Assembly: GCA_009602725.1 (NCBI GenBank)
Contig: WELB01000130.1
Span: forward strand, 194,749-258,748
DNA length: 64,000 nt
Direction: 5' to 3'
Source of the DNA: Spirogloea muscicola
Taxonomy: Eukaryota; Streptophyta; Zygnematophyceae; Spirogloeales; Spirogloeaceae
The notes beneath the pieces were generated by a model. That model was not told the origin of the DNA, ran no database searches, and saw only the letters and a list, made by a program, of their open reading frames with translations. Position numbers and translations under genes: made by a program. This document shows, piece by piece, positions 25,759-37,769 of the stretch (its first letter is position 1; the number at the start of each line of letters is the position of its first letter).

Positions 25759-25985
25759 GCCTGCAGGCTCATGCGTTGCATCAGAAAGCTGGTCGAGCCT
25801 TAGCTGGTAGCTCAAGAGCTTCTCGATTGCCGTCCGGTACTCGGGCATCAGTTAGCGACCTCTATGTGCTGACTCGTGGTTACTGAGCGGGTCAGCTTAG
25901 CAGCAGGTGACGTACATTTGTCAATGTGCTTGCCTTTGTACTTGGCCACACAGGCCCTCCATCTCTTTATACATACTCATTTGCC
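25759..25985 (+). repeat. R1 interspersed repeat, copy A
   Basis: Shares long identical blocks with copies at 60215-60435, 60452-60545, 54333-54458 (minus) and 40966-41175 (minus). Diagnostic blocks are GCATCAGTTAGCGACCTC, CTGAGCGGGTCAGCTTAGCA and TCAATGTGCTTGCCTTTGTA. I found no terminal inverted repeats or target duplication by eye, so the class is unknown. Confidence 0.8.
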
Positions 25986-26085
25986 CCCAATGTTAGCTCG
26001 TGTCCAGTCTCCATGGGGTTTTACAGTCATTGACCCCTCTCCGAAAGAAAGTCCCGTCCAGTAGTTATGCTCATTCTTATTTTCT

Positions 26086-26137
26086 GGGCTGGCCTCTCCC
26101 AGCCACCGCCCTCTCCAGGAAGCGTCTTTCTTCTTCC
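26086..26137 (+). repeat. R2 hairpin repeat copy
   Basis: Reads TGGGCTGGCCTCTCCCAGCC followed by a CGCCCTC block and a CTTTC/CTTCTTCC tail. The inverted arms are GGCTGG and CCAGCC. Member of the family described in the findings. Confidence 0.65.
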
Positions 26138-26978
26138 AGTGGAGGGCGATGGCAATGACTTTTCGGATGGGCTTTGTCCACCCGACCTTTGTAAATTCTC
26201 ATTCTAAGTTGGTCGGTCGAACTCCTCAGACTCTCTGCATGATCCGATCAGATGACGACTGTACAAGACAGCAACGTATGCTGCGCAATGTGTGTAAAGT
26301 AGTGGGGATTGAAGTCTCCAGCGCTGACGCGCTGCGGCATGCTCTTGCTCCCCAGTCCTCCAGTGCCATCATGCACATACCCCAGTACCAACTCTTATAC
26401 GGCGGCACAGCTTATTGAAATTCAAGCGATTGGCTGGGTCCTCAGCAGCCCGGTAGTCAAAGGCCAGGCAGCTGGGGCCGTCTGCCAAGCTTGCACACCC
26501 ATGGACGAGGATAGCGCCTAAGCCATACTAATGAGCCCGGATATGTTGAGCTCCACGATTGGGCAGCACTTCTTTACTTTATCTGGCATAATGTCCAGCA
26601 GGCAAGCTTGCATAGCATGATGCCCGGTACACTAACTCCAGCATTCTAATGATCCAGAAGGTATAGACTAAGCACTCTACTGGCGATCTCTGCGCCAGAA
26701 GTTGCATGCAAGGGCGAGAACAAGAGCGAGCAGGCAAATGGCTCTGAAGAAATGTAGCTCGAGGGCCCTGTGCAGTAGTGCACTGCTCTAGACAAAATCA
26801 TTGTGGCGGCATCTGCGGACGCTGCTACAGAGGGGATCATAGGGACGGGGAGAGGTAAAGGAGGTGAAAAATCAGCGCTAGGCAGCCACTGTGCAAGATT
26901 GCTGGTGGCCTCCGTGCCGGCACTCCAGGTGACCATGTCGAGCCAAACTCACAAGCTAGCATCTGCCCTCTCATAGCC

Positions 26979-28855
26979 TCAGGGAGTCTCGCATGTCACA
27001 ATCTGCTTCTCAGAGATGCCGGCATCATGAAGCACACTGAGTGCCGCCGCAATTGCCGCAGGCCCGCCACAGACAACTGCCGCAGTTGTCTCAGGGTTGT
27101 ACTCGAGGTCGTCCTCGTCCAAAACGGATGCAAACGTCCCGATGTAGCCGTGCCAGTCTGCCGTTCCATCCTCCACCACAGGTCTGACCTTCACTTTTAG
27201 GGCTTCCCAATGCGCGAAGCAGTCCTGTGAGCGGACCAGAAACAGCAGCCAGGACTTTAGTTACCCCCAGAAAAAGAGCTTGTCCAATTCTGACCAAGTC
27301 AGGAGAAACACGGAGGCCATGCAATAATGCCCAAGAAGAGCATAGACTAAGCTTCCAGAGTAATACTTTTTGAATATGGAGCAGATGCTCAACGTGGCAA
27401 CTCTTCTCGCAAGAGCCAGCGCCAAACGGGGGTCAGTAGGAAAGTCGCTCGAGCTTGAAGGCGGTGGTTGGGCAAAGGACAGGGAGCGAGGGGGAGGCAG
27501 AAGGTGGCCTCCTGTTGCAGACCTGGTAGGCGAGGTGCTCGCTTGACGGCGCAGCATAGTATAGCCGCACATCATCGCGCATGCCCAAGAAGAGGCTCCC
27601 CGTGTCCTTGGCCTCGATGAGTGCGCGCGCAGCCGCGATGCCGGCAGTATCCGCGAAGATGAGCACAGTCGGAAAGCGCGCCAGGAAAAGGATGGGCCGA
27701 AGGTCCAGGCCCCCGCTGGTAAACGGCCCAATCTCCACCTCAGCACCTGACCATCAGACAGCCATTGAACACCAGACGAGCTTCACTTAGTTGATTGCTT
27801 GGTCCAATCTTCAATCAGCCTATTGGTTGGTCAAGGATTGCCCTATAGACGAAACAAGGTCGTGAAAGTCGGGCATACAGCGGCCGCTGATTGTGAAGTT
27901 CGTCACCCAGAAGCTAGGCTCACCTTCCTGGACATCGTACAGTGCTGGCGCAACATCCTGCCGCACATGCAGGTCAACACGGACGTGCACCGACACCGTG
28001 TACTGCGCGAGCTTTGTGGACCCCGCCGGGATGTCGCCCCGCAGCTTGTACAGTACGCCTGCAGCAGCAACCGCCAGAACAGCTGCTACTCAGTCCTCCC
28101 TAGCAACCCACTGACTAAATATGCACCAGTTAACTCCTGACTATATGGAGCTTGCAAAGCTGCGACCCGCAGCCTCACCCGCATTCGCCTGCGCACGCGG
28201 CGGGGCGCTGGACACGGGCACGGTGGCGACGTCGCTGGCCGGCCCGACCCGCACGGTGGCCTGCTGCCCCGCCCGCAGGTACGCCTTGTCCAGCGGCACG
28301 AGCTGGAGGCGCCGAGCCGCACGAGAGGTTGTCAGTGCAGCAGCGAGACCAAGAAAAGACCAGCATAACAAGATCCAGTTTCGTAGCAGAAAAAAGGAAA
28401 TGACTAAGAAGAGTTGCTTAGTACAACGCATTCATAATTCGTATGTCAAGGTTTCGAAACCCCTTTGTGCTATTCTTCTACGCAGCTCTCCTGCCTGCCA
28501 CCACTGCTGCCACCACTCTCGCTGTCTGCACATATAAGTCCTTCTGCAGCAGTAGAATTTTGTGGATTCTGCAGATTTTGCCCACGGCTTTTTCCAACGT
28601 GCACACCCGGCAATTGATCCCTCGACTCGTAGCCCAGTCCTCCATTCCCTGAGAGCGTTGGATAAAGGAGGCCGCACCTCACGGGAGACCTCGGCGTCGA
28701 CGGAGACGAGGCGGACGCCCGGCGCGAGGGGGCGGGCCGCCAGCACGGCGGCGGGGTAGAACTCGCGCGGGCTGGCCGCCTCCAGCTCCGTCACCCGCGC
28801 GCCGTCGGCGGCGGCGGCGGTCACCTCCCGCAGCGCCGCCTTCCGCGCGTCCACG
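26979..28855 (-). CDS. pKIWI502-like FAD/NAD(P)-binding oxidoreductase (5' partial)
   Basis: Ferredoxin-NADP-reductase-like fold, similar to the plant fruit protein pKIWI502, probably plastid-targeted by family precedent. Exons in phase: 28690-28855 and beyond (frame runs into an N at 28856), 28179-28302 (LVPLDKAYLRAGQQATVRVG, the flavin-domain start), 27924-28058 (IPAGSTKLAQ), 27523-27746 (VEIGPFTSGGLDL, then the nucleotide-binding PTVLIFADTAGIAAARALIE and DDVRLYYAAPSSEHLAYQ) and 26979-27224 (ADWHGYIGTF, AAVVCGGPAAIAAAL, stop). The family usually has GTGISP in the NAD(P) loop. Here it is ADTAGIAA, so cofactor use could differ. The N-terminus and any transit peptide are missing at the single-N join. 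The function is inferred only from the family. Confidence 0.8.
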
Positions 28856-28856
28856 N

Positions 28857-30117
28857 CCCAGCCGCTCCTCCATTTGTATGGGGGGAAATAGAACCACCTG
28901 CTTATCATCAGCAGCCGTCTCCTGGCTCTCGAGCTGCAGGCGCCACTGCCAGCGCCTGCGCCGCCGCCGCCGCCGCCGCGCCCGCCATTGCCATCGCCAT
29001 TGCCGCCGCCGCCGCCGCCGCCGCCAAGCCGGGAGGGGTTTTGGCAGCGGGAGGAGGCCCTATCCAAACGCAATCCCGCCTGAATGGGAGCCAACCCCGG
29101 TGTGGAGCGCGGCATTTACCCACCGACTTGATTTGGCCCCTCTCCGGCAGCCCTGGTCACGGATCCCGGGCAGCCCTCTGAACTATGACCGGCAGGACAA
29201 TCAACCGTGTCTCAGCGCAGCAAGTCTGCGCCATGCAGCCGGCAGGGAAACCCTTCTCCGACACTACAAGCACGCGGACTCATCTTTGTGGCTAGCTCCT
29301 CCACTCCCACCTTCAGCACACTGTACACTCCTCTTGTTTATTCGTTCTGGGCTGGCTTTTCATAGCCCTCGCTCGCTTCTGGAGGAGCTTACTCTGTCAG
29401 AGTAGTCCCACTAGTCTGCTGACATTGAACTCAAACTTGTGCTCAAGTCAGATTGGCGAGCTTTGATAAGGAGGTTGACTTGTCCACTGCTCGTAGTGGG
29501 CCAATGCTAACCAGCTCTGCAGTAAGGTGCCCACACAAGCAGTGGAAGATAGTGAGAACTTGTGGTAAGTGCCAGATTGTGTGCAACCTCTATGAAATCC
29601 AAAGCACCTAAGCCACATTGGTGTTGACGTGGCTTAGATGCTGACCTGCAATCCTCCTCTTGGTGATGATGAAGATCTTAATGTTGACCTGTGCCCCTAG
29701 ACCTTGCTAAGTATGGCCCAGCATAGGCACCATGTTATGAAGAACTAACTGCCTTAACTAGCCACTTAGAAGAACATCAAAAAAGCAGCGACGTTGGCAA
29801 TCACAGTGCAATAAGACATACTCGGAGGACTTCCAGCAGTACATGGCAGGGAGGAAAAGGCAATGTTGCAATTGGTTGATTACAAGAGCTATGAAGTCCA
29901 AATACCCCAAATCTCAGCAGATAGTTTCCCAGCTTGCAGCAAGGCGGGAGATGTATTTCAGTTTGCTGCAAGTAACGAACAGTACCACAGTCTCCTCAAA
30001 GAACACTGTGCTCTGATGGTGCTTCCAACTTATGCCTGGCTGTCTGGCTCTGAAGTTGTCTCAAATGCTCATCTTCATGCAACCCGCAGCCGAACATCAG
30101 GCCAAGCCTGGTGGTCC
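28857..30117. other. Intergenic stretch, no gene recognised
   Basis: Begins with CCG-repeat sequence (28960-29035), probably the promoter side of the oxidoreductase gene, and contains one R2 copy at 29347-29391. The rest is unremarkable, with no conserved frame, up to the 3' end of the RING gene. Confidence 0.5.
29347..29391 (+). repeat. R2 hairpin repeat copy
   Basis: Reads GGGCTGGCTTTTCATAGCCC, one mismatch from the perfect hairpin copy at 59942, followed by TCGCTCGCTTCTGGAGGAGC. Confidence 0.75.
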
Positions 30118-30831
30118 TCAATCGACGTCCTCATGCCGGCTGTCCGGACGCCATCTTCCATCCCAAGGCTGCCGAGGAGCGGATGCTGACGTACCAGCAT
30201 CGCCGTCAACCTGCGACGAGTGGGCCCGCCGGCGCACAGTGCCAAGGTACATAGGTGGCCGGCCCGCTGACCCTGATCCTGCGGCTGGCCCGGATCCTGC
30301 AGGGGGCATGTTCATTTGCCCCCACTGCTGCCACCTCTGCACGTGATACGGCAGAGCCCCGCTGCTGCCACTGCTTTGGCTGCTGCCGTTGCCGCTGCCG
30401 CTGCTTTGGCTGCCCTGTGGCGCTAAGCGCTGGCTCAAGTCCACCTGCCCATGATGCAGTGGCTGGTGGTACATCTGAGCTGCCAGGAAGCTGGACGGGT
30501 CAGACCCCTCCTGGTGGTAAGGATGCAGCTCCGCACGGGGAATTCCATCGTTGTGCGGCTGAGAGAGCTGCTGCTGTTGCTGGGACGCCAACAACTGGTT
30601 GGCTTGGTGGAAGGGTTGCTGTGATGGTGGTGGCGGTGGTGGCGGCAAAGGCGGCGGCGGTGGTGCTGCTGGCCGCGGCGATGATCGGAACCAACTGAAA
30701 GGGAAGCCTCGGCTGTTGGATGGTGGTGCTGCTCCAGCGCCTGCGGCTGCCAGCCCCTCCATGCTTTCCCTGCCCACCTCGCGGATGGAACCTTGGCTGC
30801 TGCCGTTGTTGCCGTCGTCAGGACCCTGACC

Positions 30832-30876
<45 letters not shown>

Positions 30877-32130
30877 CGGCATCTGCCAGGCACCGAACCA
30901 CGCCTGCCTAGGGCGCCCATCGCCACCCTGCCCGGACCGGGTGCCAGCACCATCACCGCTGCGTGTGCGCTCATAATCGGGATCATCTGTTGGCAGCTCA
31001 TAACGGCATACGGGGCAGGAATTGTGCTGCTCCAACCACGGCAAGATGCAGTCTGGGTGGTACATGTGCCTGCACAGTTTGACCATGCGTTTCGCAGGTT
31101 ATAGGCGCCTACTGAGTTAGTCAGACACATAAGTTACACACAATGTACTATTTGATGCTTGAATATCTGTAGGCCACGTGTTTAAAACAGAGGCTGGAAC
31201 TGACTTGCAGGGCATCTGCCGCACTGCGGTGCCAAGCTCAAACTCGTCCTTGCACACGGCGCACTGGCTTGCATCTGTTCCCACATGCTCTGGGCCTATT
31301 ATAATCACTGGCATCGCCTCCACAGCGGTCTTAGATGCTGGCGGCGGCCCATGCCTGCAAATAGAGGTGCAGAGCAGACCAAAAGGCTTATGCATTCAGG
31401 ATCCAAGCATCACTGGCACCAGTGCCGCTGTTACAACTCATTCATTTGCAATCCAAGCTGCTATGAGCGCTTGGGGCCTGGTAGCACACACATCCGCGCT
31501 TACCGATTCTGATCCTGCTCCGCCAGCTGTTGGAGGAACTGCTCCCAGTTTGGGCCCTGGAAGTAGTCACCATGAGGGATACCTACACGATGCGGACCTC
31601 CACCGAGGCCGTGGTCAACAAATATCTCCACGTTGCCACCAAACAAGCCTTGCTGCACACGCACGTCGCCGACGGCCACACAGTAGCAGGCAGTCAGGAC
31701 TTGCTGGCAACACACGAAGGCCTTCGTCAGAGGAGGAACACGAGCAGCTCAAGTGCCAATGGATGTTGCGGAGGTGGCTATGGGGCACCATAGGGTAGCT
31801 GTCGGCAACATGGGATGGGCATGGCTGCTGCTTTTGAGTGCTACTGTCACAGACATGTTCACTTCATTGAGAAGTTATCCACAACAACGAGCCAGATTTG
31901 GGCGCACCAACAACGCGCTGTCCAACTGCACGACCTCGCCGCCACCAAGCGCCTGCCCACGATGGCCGCCACCGCCTCCTATGTGGATCCTGAAGCCCAT
32001 GGTGCCACCTTGCGGCATGCCAGTGCCAGCAGCGCCGCGCCCGTGGGGCCCGTTCTGCAGCACCTGCGAGATGGCCGCCATGGCCGAAAGCGAGTCGCGG
32101 AACGCGTTCGCGACCTGCGCTTGCTGGCCA

Positions 32131-32164
<34 letters not shown>

Positions 32165-32361
32165 GGCCGCCGCCGTCACCATCTCCTGGTAGTGCTGGAC
32201 GACCTTGACGGCGTCGTCGGGGTTGGTGGCGCTGGGATCGATGAGCAGGATGCTCTGGGAGCCGTACTGCAGGCCGATGAGGTCGCCGCCGTCCGGCGGC
32301 GGCGGCGGCGGCGCCGAGGACGCGCCCATGGCCTGGTCGCCGCTGCGGCGGGCGGCCCCTC
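30118..32361 (-). CDS. RNF126/RNF115-like RING-H2 E3 ubiquitin ligase (5' partial)
   Basis: E3 ligase of the BCA2/RNF126 type, which transfers ubiquitin from E2 to cytosolic clients. Exons in phase: 32180-32361 and beyond ([20 protein letters not shown]), 31935-32114 ([25 protein letters not shown]), 31504-31652 ([20 protein letters not shown], family signature), 31205-31354 and 30118-31069. The RING-H2 spans the last two exons: [19 protein letters not shown], then H-x2-H (HMYHPDC) and CPVCR. The long Gln/Ser/Pro-rich tail (polyQ near 30835-30872, minus strand) is longer than in the human protein. The N-terminal zinc ribbon typical of the family is not present and should lie in the poly-A/N join. 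The intron at 32115-32179 is only 65 nt and largely GCC/CGG repeat. Confidence 0.87.
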
Positions 32362-32362
32362 N

Positions 32363-32440
<78 letters not shown>
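32362..32440. other. N plus 78-base poly-A: assembly join
   Basis: A single N at 32362 is followed by 78 consecutive A residues inside the 5' part of a GC-rich gene. This is not a plausible poly-lysine or poly-phenylalanine exon. It is best read as a sequencing or assembly artefact replacing real sequence. Confidence 0.85.
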
Positions 32441-32442
<2 letters not shown>

Positions 32443-33165
32443 CTCCGCAGGAGCAGCATCTCCGCCGGCAACGGCAGCGGCGGCGGCAGCGGCGGCGGCG
32501 GAGGCGGCGGGCGCGGCAGCGGCGGCGGGGGGGCGCAGAGTGATGAACTCGTGGACGAATTACGGAAAAAGGGGGGGGGGTACCATGCACGAGGCTCGCG
32601 GCGAGAAGGGAAGCGGGCGGTAAGCCATTAAGGAGCGCGGGGGGAGGGAGGAGGAGGAGGGGGGGAGCGCGCCTGGCGGGTCAGCATCGCCAGATGGGGT
32701 GCGGGGGCGGCAACGGAAGCCCATTAAGCTGATGGAATCCACTTACGGTTTGACCGCCAAGCCGGTTAAACGGCGGGGTGGCGGTGGCTTCCAGACGCTG
32801 CCGCCGTCAAAACCCCCCGCTCCACAAGCCCGTTGGACGTTGGCGGTGCCTCATGGCTAACGCAGCCATCACCGACAGTTAATGCGTAGACGCAAGTCCA
32901 TCAAGAGCATTGCGCGGCCTTGCGGGCGACACCTGGCCCCACCAGAAGGCCCCCACCCCCCTTGACAGGAAGCTTCCGTCAACGCGCCTGACGGCGCCGC
33001 CGCGACGTCGGGCCGCCGTCCCGTTGCGTCGAGAAATCCTTCCGTCGAGGAAATCGCGGGCGCCGGTGCTCGTTCCCGCCCCCGGCGAGCTATGCCCGGC
33101 GGCCGCTGAGCACTCGCGGCGGCGGCGGCGGGCGCGGCGGCGGCGGCGGCGCGGGAGCCGGAGCC
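32441..33165. promoter_or_regulatory. GC-rich spacer between divergent RING and LUC7 genes
   Basis: About 700 bp of CGG-rich sequence lies between the two head-to-head genes, so a shared promoter is likely. CGG runs sit just before the LUC7 ATG (33115-33155). No TATA box is obvious. Confidence 0.45.
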
Positions 33166-36100
33166 ATGGACGCCTTCCGCAAGCAGCTGGACGCGCTGAT
33201 GGGGGCGAACCGCAACGGTGACGTGGCGGAGGTGAAGCGCAACTACTGGGACCGCGACGTCTGCCGCCACTTCCTCTGCCGCCTCTGCCCGCACGACCTC
33301 TTCAACCTCACGGTGAGGCGGCCCCGCCATGCCTCATGCCGTTCCTCGCACCGTCGTTGCTAACGAACTGGAGAGTGCAGAGCTTCCATCAACGGTAGCT
33401 GCACTTCGCTACGCAACTTGCTAAGGCCACTCCTCGTCAGGCCTCTGGACGGATCACCTCTAGACGTGGTCGCATTGAGTCGTGTCCTTTCCATGCGTCT
33501 GCAGAAGATGGACATGGGGGTCTGCCCGAAGGTCCACTCTCTGGAGCTTCGGAAGGAGTAAGAATCGCTGCTATTCATCATTCTCCAGCTTGCGTAGTCC
33601 TTTGTCTGGCCCGCCGCTGGCGGAACTGCTCACGGCTACAAACCTTGTGTGTAGTCACTTGATTCTTCAAGGCTTGCTAAGAGCAGGGGCATCAGTGTCA
33701 GGAAGATTGTTCCTAGTAGCTCCGAGGGTGCCTCGACCTGACTGCGACCACTGACTGTGCAGTTACGAGGCCGCGAGGGCCAAGGGCAAGGACAACTACG
33801 AGCGGGAGCTGGAGGACACTCTGGAGAAGCACATCCTGGTCTGCTCCCTGCTTGACCTGACCCTGACAGCTTCATATGCCTGCTGCCAGAGTTCCAGCCT
33901 CAGACTCTTCTCTGTGGCGTCCTTCAGTCAGAATCCTGCCTGGTGTCATTTCTGCAGGAGTGCGATAGGAAGATCGCCCGGGCTCTCAAGCGTCTCGAGG
34001 ACGACGATGCAAACGCAGCCACTGCCATTGCTGTTTCGGAAGTCACCAAGGTCCGAGGTTTGAGCTTTTGTTGCTGGGAGGCTTGTGAGACCAAGCTTCT
34101 GATGTCAGGGGACAGCTGACATGGCTTACAGATAGCGAATGAAGCAGAATAGTAGGTCTTGTAGTAGGTCTTGGACTTTGAGTACTGGGCCACCACTCCC
34201 TTTGGGAGGCACTGTGCAATTCAACCAAGGGAGTTGTCAACAGTGGTGTTGGCCTTGGGCTGATGAGGCTGATGAAGCTGTTTTTTGGTGTCCTGTGACC
34301 AGTCAGCAGAGTCCTACGAGATAACGAAATTGATCAATGAGAAGCTTATGGAGGCCGAAGAGCTTGGTGAGGCGTGAATGAGAAGCTGACTTGTTGACCT
34401 GATATTTAGCCAGACTTCATACGATCTAGCGATCATTTTCCTGCTTGTTGATGATCTGATGCTCTTGCAGGAATTCATAGCTTAGCAACACTTTCCTATT
34501 GCACCTTAAGTCTCCATGTTGCATGTTCACCAAGGACATGCCACAATATTTGTTACAGTGCATGTAGTTTGAAGTCAAATTTCCCATGGGAACACAGCAG
34601 CACCACACTAGCAACAACATGCGCATGCGCTGATTATACATTCTTCAACCTACTTCTCATCCTCAAAGTGCAGACCTCCAAGGTCGAACAGACGATAAGA
34701 TACGGGCAATGGATGCTGTTGAGGAGCTGCGACAAAAGCGCGCAGATAAGCAGGTAGATGCTCCGCTTAAGTACAGCCTAGAGCTGCAGGCATAGGCAGG
34801 CATCATGTGATCTAAGGTGGACAATATTGCAGGTGCTCTTCAATACTTAAGTATGCAGCACTTACTCTGTACATTGCTGATGTGCTACTATGTTACTTTC
34901 TTTCTGCTGGCCGTGGCAGGCCATGCTGCTGTTGCACGCCTTCAATCAAGACCGTGCAGGAATGGGCACAGCTGGGCTGACCCTGGGGGGAGGACATGCA
35001 CCCAATCTCATGCCTCTGCCCCTTCCAGCAGCAGCAGCTCCTCCTTTGGCTCCACTTGCAGCAGTTCCCCCAGATGCCCGCACACAGGAGATGATCGAAG
35101 AGAAGTTGAAGAAAGCGGAGGAGTTAGGTGCGCAGCTGCTGGCACTTAGCACTGTTTATGACTGATAGATTTGGAAGTGCCCACATGTCCAAGCTGACAT
35201 TGCTATGCACAGGTCTATTGTGCGTGTCAACTGCCTGAGACAAGCACAGTTCAGGACTTTGCCACGTGCAAATGCATTGCTGGTGTGCAATTGTGTTGTA
35301 TGGCACTGCTGGAACATGCTTGAAGACATGAGCACAAGGGAGGGGCTTATCTTTGAGCAGGGGAGGAAGGCATGGTGGATGAGGCACAGCGGCTGCTTGA
35401 GGAAGCAGAAGCGCTTAAGAAGGTGAGAAGTGCTTGCAGACCGTGGTCAGTGAAGCAGGCCGTTATTAAGTATCAAGCCATGCACTTGTAGCCATGCCAC
35501 TCAAGCCATGCCACTTGTGGTGCACTTTGGTCACAGATGCACTTGGGTCACAAATCGAGCCTGAAGTCTATGCTACACTGATGTTACCTTATCAACTACA
35601 TGAATATCCGACTGTGGCAGCTTGGAGCAAGAGTGGAGCCTCCACCAGATGCCAACAAGGCTCTCCTCTTAGACCCTCGCATCCAGATTGTAAGCATGGT
35701 CAGCTTTTGCTCCAGACTACTCATGTGCCTGCAAGCTTTGTCAGCATTGCACTCAGACACAGCACCATTCAGCAGTATGCCGCTACAAGCAGCACATATA
35801 TATTCTGGTTGGAGGCAGGCTTGACAGCGGTCTTGGGTTGGGTCTTGAGCAACTTCTGACATGGAGTAATGCTCCAATTATGTAAACAGACGGATCAGAA
35901 GCTGCGTGTATGTGACATCTGTGGTGCTTTTTTGAGCATATACGATAAGTGAGCCTGCTGTTCCGCCTATCCTCTAGATAATGCAGTGGCAGTCACATTG
36001 GGGGACCTTCGGGACCTTTTGAGGCTTATGAGGCATAGCCATGAAGCTTTCATTCTACTTGTGAGTGCTTCATGATGTACGCGTGTGCAATTGACTATGC

Positions 36101-37308
36101 AAACGACTATTGGATTGCAGTGATAGACGACTAGCTGACCATTTTGGTGGCAAGCTACATCTCGGATACATGTCCATTCGCGAGAAGTTGCGCGAGATTA
36201 GGGTAAGCGTGCTTGACAATATCCACAAGCAGAGGGGAAAAGCAGGGGGTCGCAGTAACAACTTGGAGGAGATAGTATGAGATCACCGTAGAGGCTGCCT
36301 GCTTGTTGACAAGTAGCAATCCGTAAGGGCTTAAGTTTGTGGCTTAATTCCTTTTGGCCTGCGCATGGACCAGTATATGCCCTGAGGGAGTTGCTTGGCT
36401 GAGTTCAGGAGGCACGCAAGCTGCCTCGCGTCATGGAGCCCCTTCCAAAACCTGTCCCAGATGGAAGGTCGGTATTAAGCAACTGAAAGATGCTCTACCT
36501 CTGGGTCTTCGTCTTGGCATAAGTGCAACTCGTATGCAACACAACATAAGTGCCACATGTGTGCATAGCCTATCTGATGCAAATGCTAACCTCTGTCAGA
36601 AGCTTGACGGTGCAAGCACATGTGCACGTGTTGCTTCAACAGACCCAAGGAAAATGAGAAGGTGCAAGTTGAAGAAGGCGAGAAGGAGAAGGAGCAAGAG
36701 AAGGAGAAGGAACGAGAAAGAGATGATGCACGAGAGAAGGAGAAGGAGCTTGCAAGGCGTGACAAGGACAAGGAGAAGGAGCGCGAGAGAGAAAGAGACA
36801 GAGACAGAGACCGGGAGAGAGACAGAGACAGAGACCGGGATAGGGGCAGAGAGAGGGACCGGGACAGAGACCGAGACTACGACCGTGACAGGGACAGGAA
36901 CCGCAGCGGTTGTGACAGAGAGCGGGAGAGAGAAAGGGGACGGGAACGGGATCATGATCAAAACCGCAAGCGGTAAGGAGGCCTGCTCGTCACATATTGT
37001 CCAAACCTGCACTGCAATGCACAAACAGGTGTACAAGTGACACAATGTCACTTGTTGGATTATGGCATGCTGTTGTTGGATACATAACAAGAGCTCAACT
37101 ACTAGCACATCAATCTGGACAGGTCCCACTCGCAGGAGCAAGCGAGGGATGGCGAGCATGATCGCAGGTAAGCTTCACGGTTTTCCTGTAAATCCAATGC
37201 TCGCACGGTTCTGGCAAGTGCAACCTCCCAGGATGCTGAGTTACTGTACTCCTTTCATGTGTTCTCAGAGACAGGAGTGACGACCGGCGCAGGAGGGATC
37301 GCCACTGA
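33166..37308 (+). CDS. LUC7L: LUC7-like U1 snRNP-associated splicing factor
   Basis: Helps U1 snRNP recognise 5' splice sites. Fifteen exons join in perfect phase for 488 residues: 33166-33312, 33505-33557, 33763-33838, 33958-34050, 34303-34366, 34674-34753, 34920-35127, 35361-35422, 35621-35689, 35890-35948, 36121-36202, 36409-36467, 36643-36972, 37123-37167, 37269-37308. The start reads MDAFRKQLDALMGANRNGDV. Zinc finger 1 (CRHFLCRLCPHDLF, GVCPKVH) is followed by coiled-coil helices (ECDRKIARALKRLE). Zinc finger 2 is CDICGAFLSIYD with DHFGGKLHLGY. The tail is an Arg/Glu/Asp-rich RE/RD repeat (36680-36970), as in LUC7L proteins. Complete, with no defect seen. Confidence 0.96.
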
Positions 37309-37769
37309 CTTTCAGAGAGTGGGTCAAGCAGAGTGGCTTGCGGTTGTCTCTTGCGTCGGCTCTGTGGGAGCGGTGTCATGCTTGAGGGTATCGGAAGCTA
37401 GGCAGTAGACATGCTCATCTGTAGATGCCTGGGTCCTCGATCAGGTCCAAGGCTGGGTCTTGTACTTCCTGACCACTGTTGCTTTTTACCATGTTACACA
37501 AGCTACATGTCTCTGATGTGGCCTGCTATGCAAGTTGTTAGTGAAGCACACAGTCACAGCACTTTGGAGCACTTCGTAAGAGGAAAATTTGACACAGTGC
37601 TCATTGCCTACTTCACTGCAACGTTGCCACGTGTTGACTATCACCTGACTTGAAGTGCAGAGCCCTGAAGTGCTTGTTGAGTTTTCAGGATTTCAGTTCT
37701 CGATTTATCTTTCATACATAGTCTCCCTGATTGTGCGTGCAAGCCCTGGGCATGTAAGGAGCTTGCAGC
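37309..37769. other. Spacer between convergent LUC7 and polyamine oxidase genes
   Basis: 460 bp containing both 3' UTRs. No other feature was seen. Confidence 0.5.

Larger units (their letters stand above)
24988..26978. other. Repeat-bearing spacer, no gene recognised
   Basis: Upstream flank of BCCIP and downstream flank of the pKIWI502-like gene. It contains a poly-C run with one N (25714-25744), an R1 repeat copy and an R2 repeat copy. The open frames at 25163-25810 have no recognisable family. Confidence 0.55.

Noticed and set aside
32192-32623. Frames containing poly-Lys or poly-Phe
   Set aside because: Created by the 78-base poly-A next to an N, an assembly artefact.
36596-37159. Hydrophobic Leu/Ser/Val-rich minus-strand frame (187 residues) resembling a membrane protein
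   Set aside because: It is the reverse complement of the Arg/Glu/Asp repeat tail of LUC7, which joins its neighbours in phase.
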